Origin: Pseudomonas pisciculturae
GTDB taxonomy: Bacteria; Pseudomonadota; Gammaproteobacteria; Pseudomonadales; Pseudomonadaceae
DNA length: 64,000 nt
Reading direction: 5' to 3'
Assembly: GCF_015461805.1 (NCBI RefSeq)
Contig: NZ_JACVZE010000005.1
Coordinates: 372,001-436,000, forward strand
Part shown: positions 63,729-64,000 of the stretch, piece after piece
How the letters are laid out: the number at the start of each line of letters is the position of its first letter
How positions within the stretch are numbered: the first letter of the stretch is position 1
The notes under the pieces: generated by a model
Database searches by the model: none
What the model was told of the DNA's origin: nothing
Seen by the model: only the letters and a program-made list of their open reading frames with translations
Program-made: the position numbers and the translations under genes

Positions 63729-64000
63729 TTAGGAAGCTGCATCGCTGGTCGACATGCAACGCTTTTCAACACCGATGGATATGGCGAAAAAAATGATGCC
63801 GAGAACGGCCAGACCGGCACCAACCCAACCCGTTGATGCCCAGCCGAGCCCACCAGCGATGGCGAGCCCGCCTAGCGATGCACCGACGGCGTTAGATACA
63901 TTGAATGCACTGTGATTGAGGGCAGCAGCCAGGGTTTGAGCTTCACCCGCGACATTCATCAGGCGCACCTGAAGGGCGGGAACCAGCGCGAACCCGCAAC
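63729..64000 (-). CDS. MFS efflux transporter, AraJ-like (5' part outside window)
   Basis: The last 90 residues of a 12-helix MFS transporter are visible. They read ALVPALQVRLMNVAGEAQTL, then AAALNHSAFNVSNAVGASLG, GLAIAGGLGWASTGWVGAGL and AVLGIIFFAISIGVEKRC, and end at a TAA. The LQVRLMNVAGEAQTLAAALNHSAFN pattern (quoted in parts above) is typical of the DHA1 arabinose-efflux group (AraJ, YdhP). The frame is open to the window edge. It runs toward the polyol operon, with a 209-bp gap before it. Confidence 0.85.
   Translation of the reverse strand, partial: CGFALVPALQVRLMNVAGEAQTLAAALNHSAFNVSNAVGASLGGLAIAGGLGWASTGWVGAGLAVLGIIFFAISIGVEKRCMSTSDAAS

Overview
The window reads as chromosomal accessory DNA of a fluorescent-group Pseudomonas. 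The reasons are a complete gallate cluster in the Pseudomonas putida style (galTAPRBCD), pcaIJ behind a PcaR-like box, an OprD-family porin, a DauR-type regulator, G+C-rich coding with the usual codon bias, and extragenic palindromes of the GGGAG...CTCCC type typical of P. fluorescens. No rRNA, tRNA or CRISPR array was seen.

Layout. 1-2.7 kb: the start of an amino-acid permease (cut by the window edge), a ParD antitoxin with a frameshifted parE, and a glutathione S-transferase-like gene. 2.7-6.2 kb: a large NACHT/STAND NTPase with an N-terminal PD-(D/E)xK-like region, the best candidate for an anti-phage defence gene here. 6.3-14.1 kb: the gallate regulon, galBCD and galTAP on the minus strand with galR between them; GalR has two winged-helix DNA-binding domains in tandem. 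14.4-21.2 kb: a glycoside-use locus with an AraC regulator, two GPH sugar transporters, a short GH78-like hydrolase and a LamB-type porin. 21.2-27.6 kb: an amino-acid or N-acyl-amino-acid catabolic locus with permease, aspartoacylase-family hydrolase, orphan binding protein, ornithine-cyclodeaminase-family enzyme, aminotransferase and DauR-like regulator. A 13-bp direct repeat lies in its divergent promoter and a clear intrinsic terminator follows the aminotransferase. 27.7-30.5 kb: a diguanylate cyclase and pcaIJ.

30.5-53.2 kb is bracketed by two inverted copies of a composite palindromic repeat. Between them lie a lipoprotein, aldo/keto reductase, ABC exporter, LysR/alcohol dehydrogenase pair, PAS hybrid histidine kinase, second diguanylate cyclase, acetyltransferase, two Sel1-repeat proteins (one with a SEC-C tail), and a run of apparently exported enzymes (Tat-like flavodoxin, cupin, carboxymuconolactone-decarboxylase-like protein, two alpha/beta hydrolases) behind a truncated aldo/keto reductase. 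LysR genes with an old yellow enzyme and a quinone-reductase-like gene follow.

53.3-63.5 kb is one long minus-strand operon for a polyol or hexose: SmoS-like dehydrogenase, PfkB kinase, GatZ/KbaZ-like protein, ribose-type ABC transporter, second dehydrogenase, its own glucose-6-phosphate isomerase, and a SorC-family regulator. The expected flow is polyol to tagatose (or another ketohexose), then the 6-phosphate, fructose-6-phosphate, and through Pgi to glucose-6-phosphate and the Entner-Doudoroff pathway. An 11-bp-arm dyad upstream of the first gene is the likely operator. The window ends inside an MFS transporter gene.
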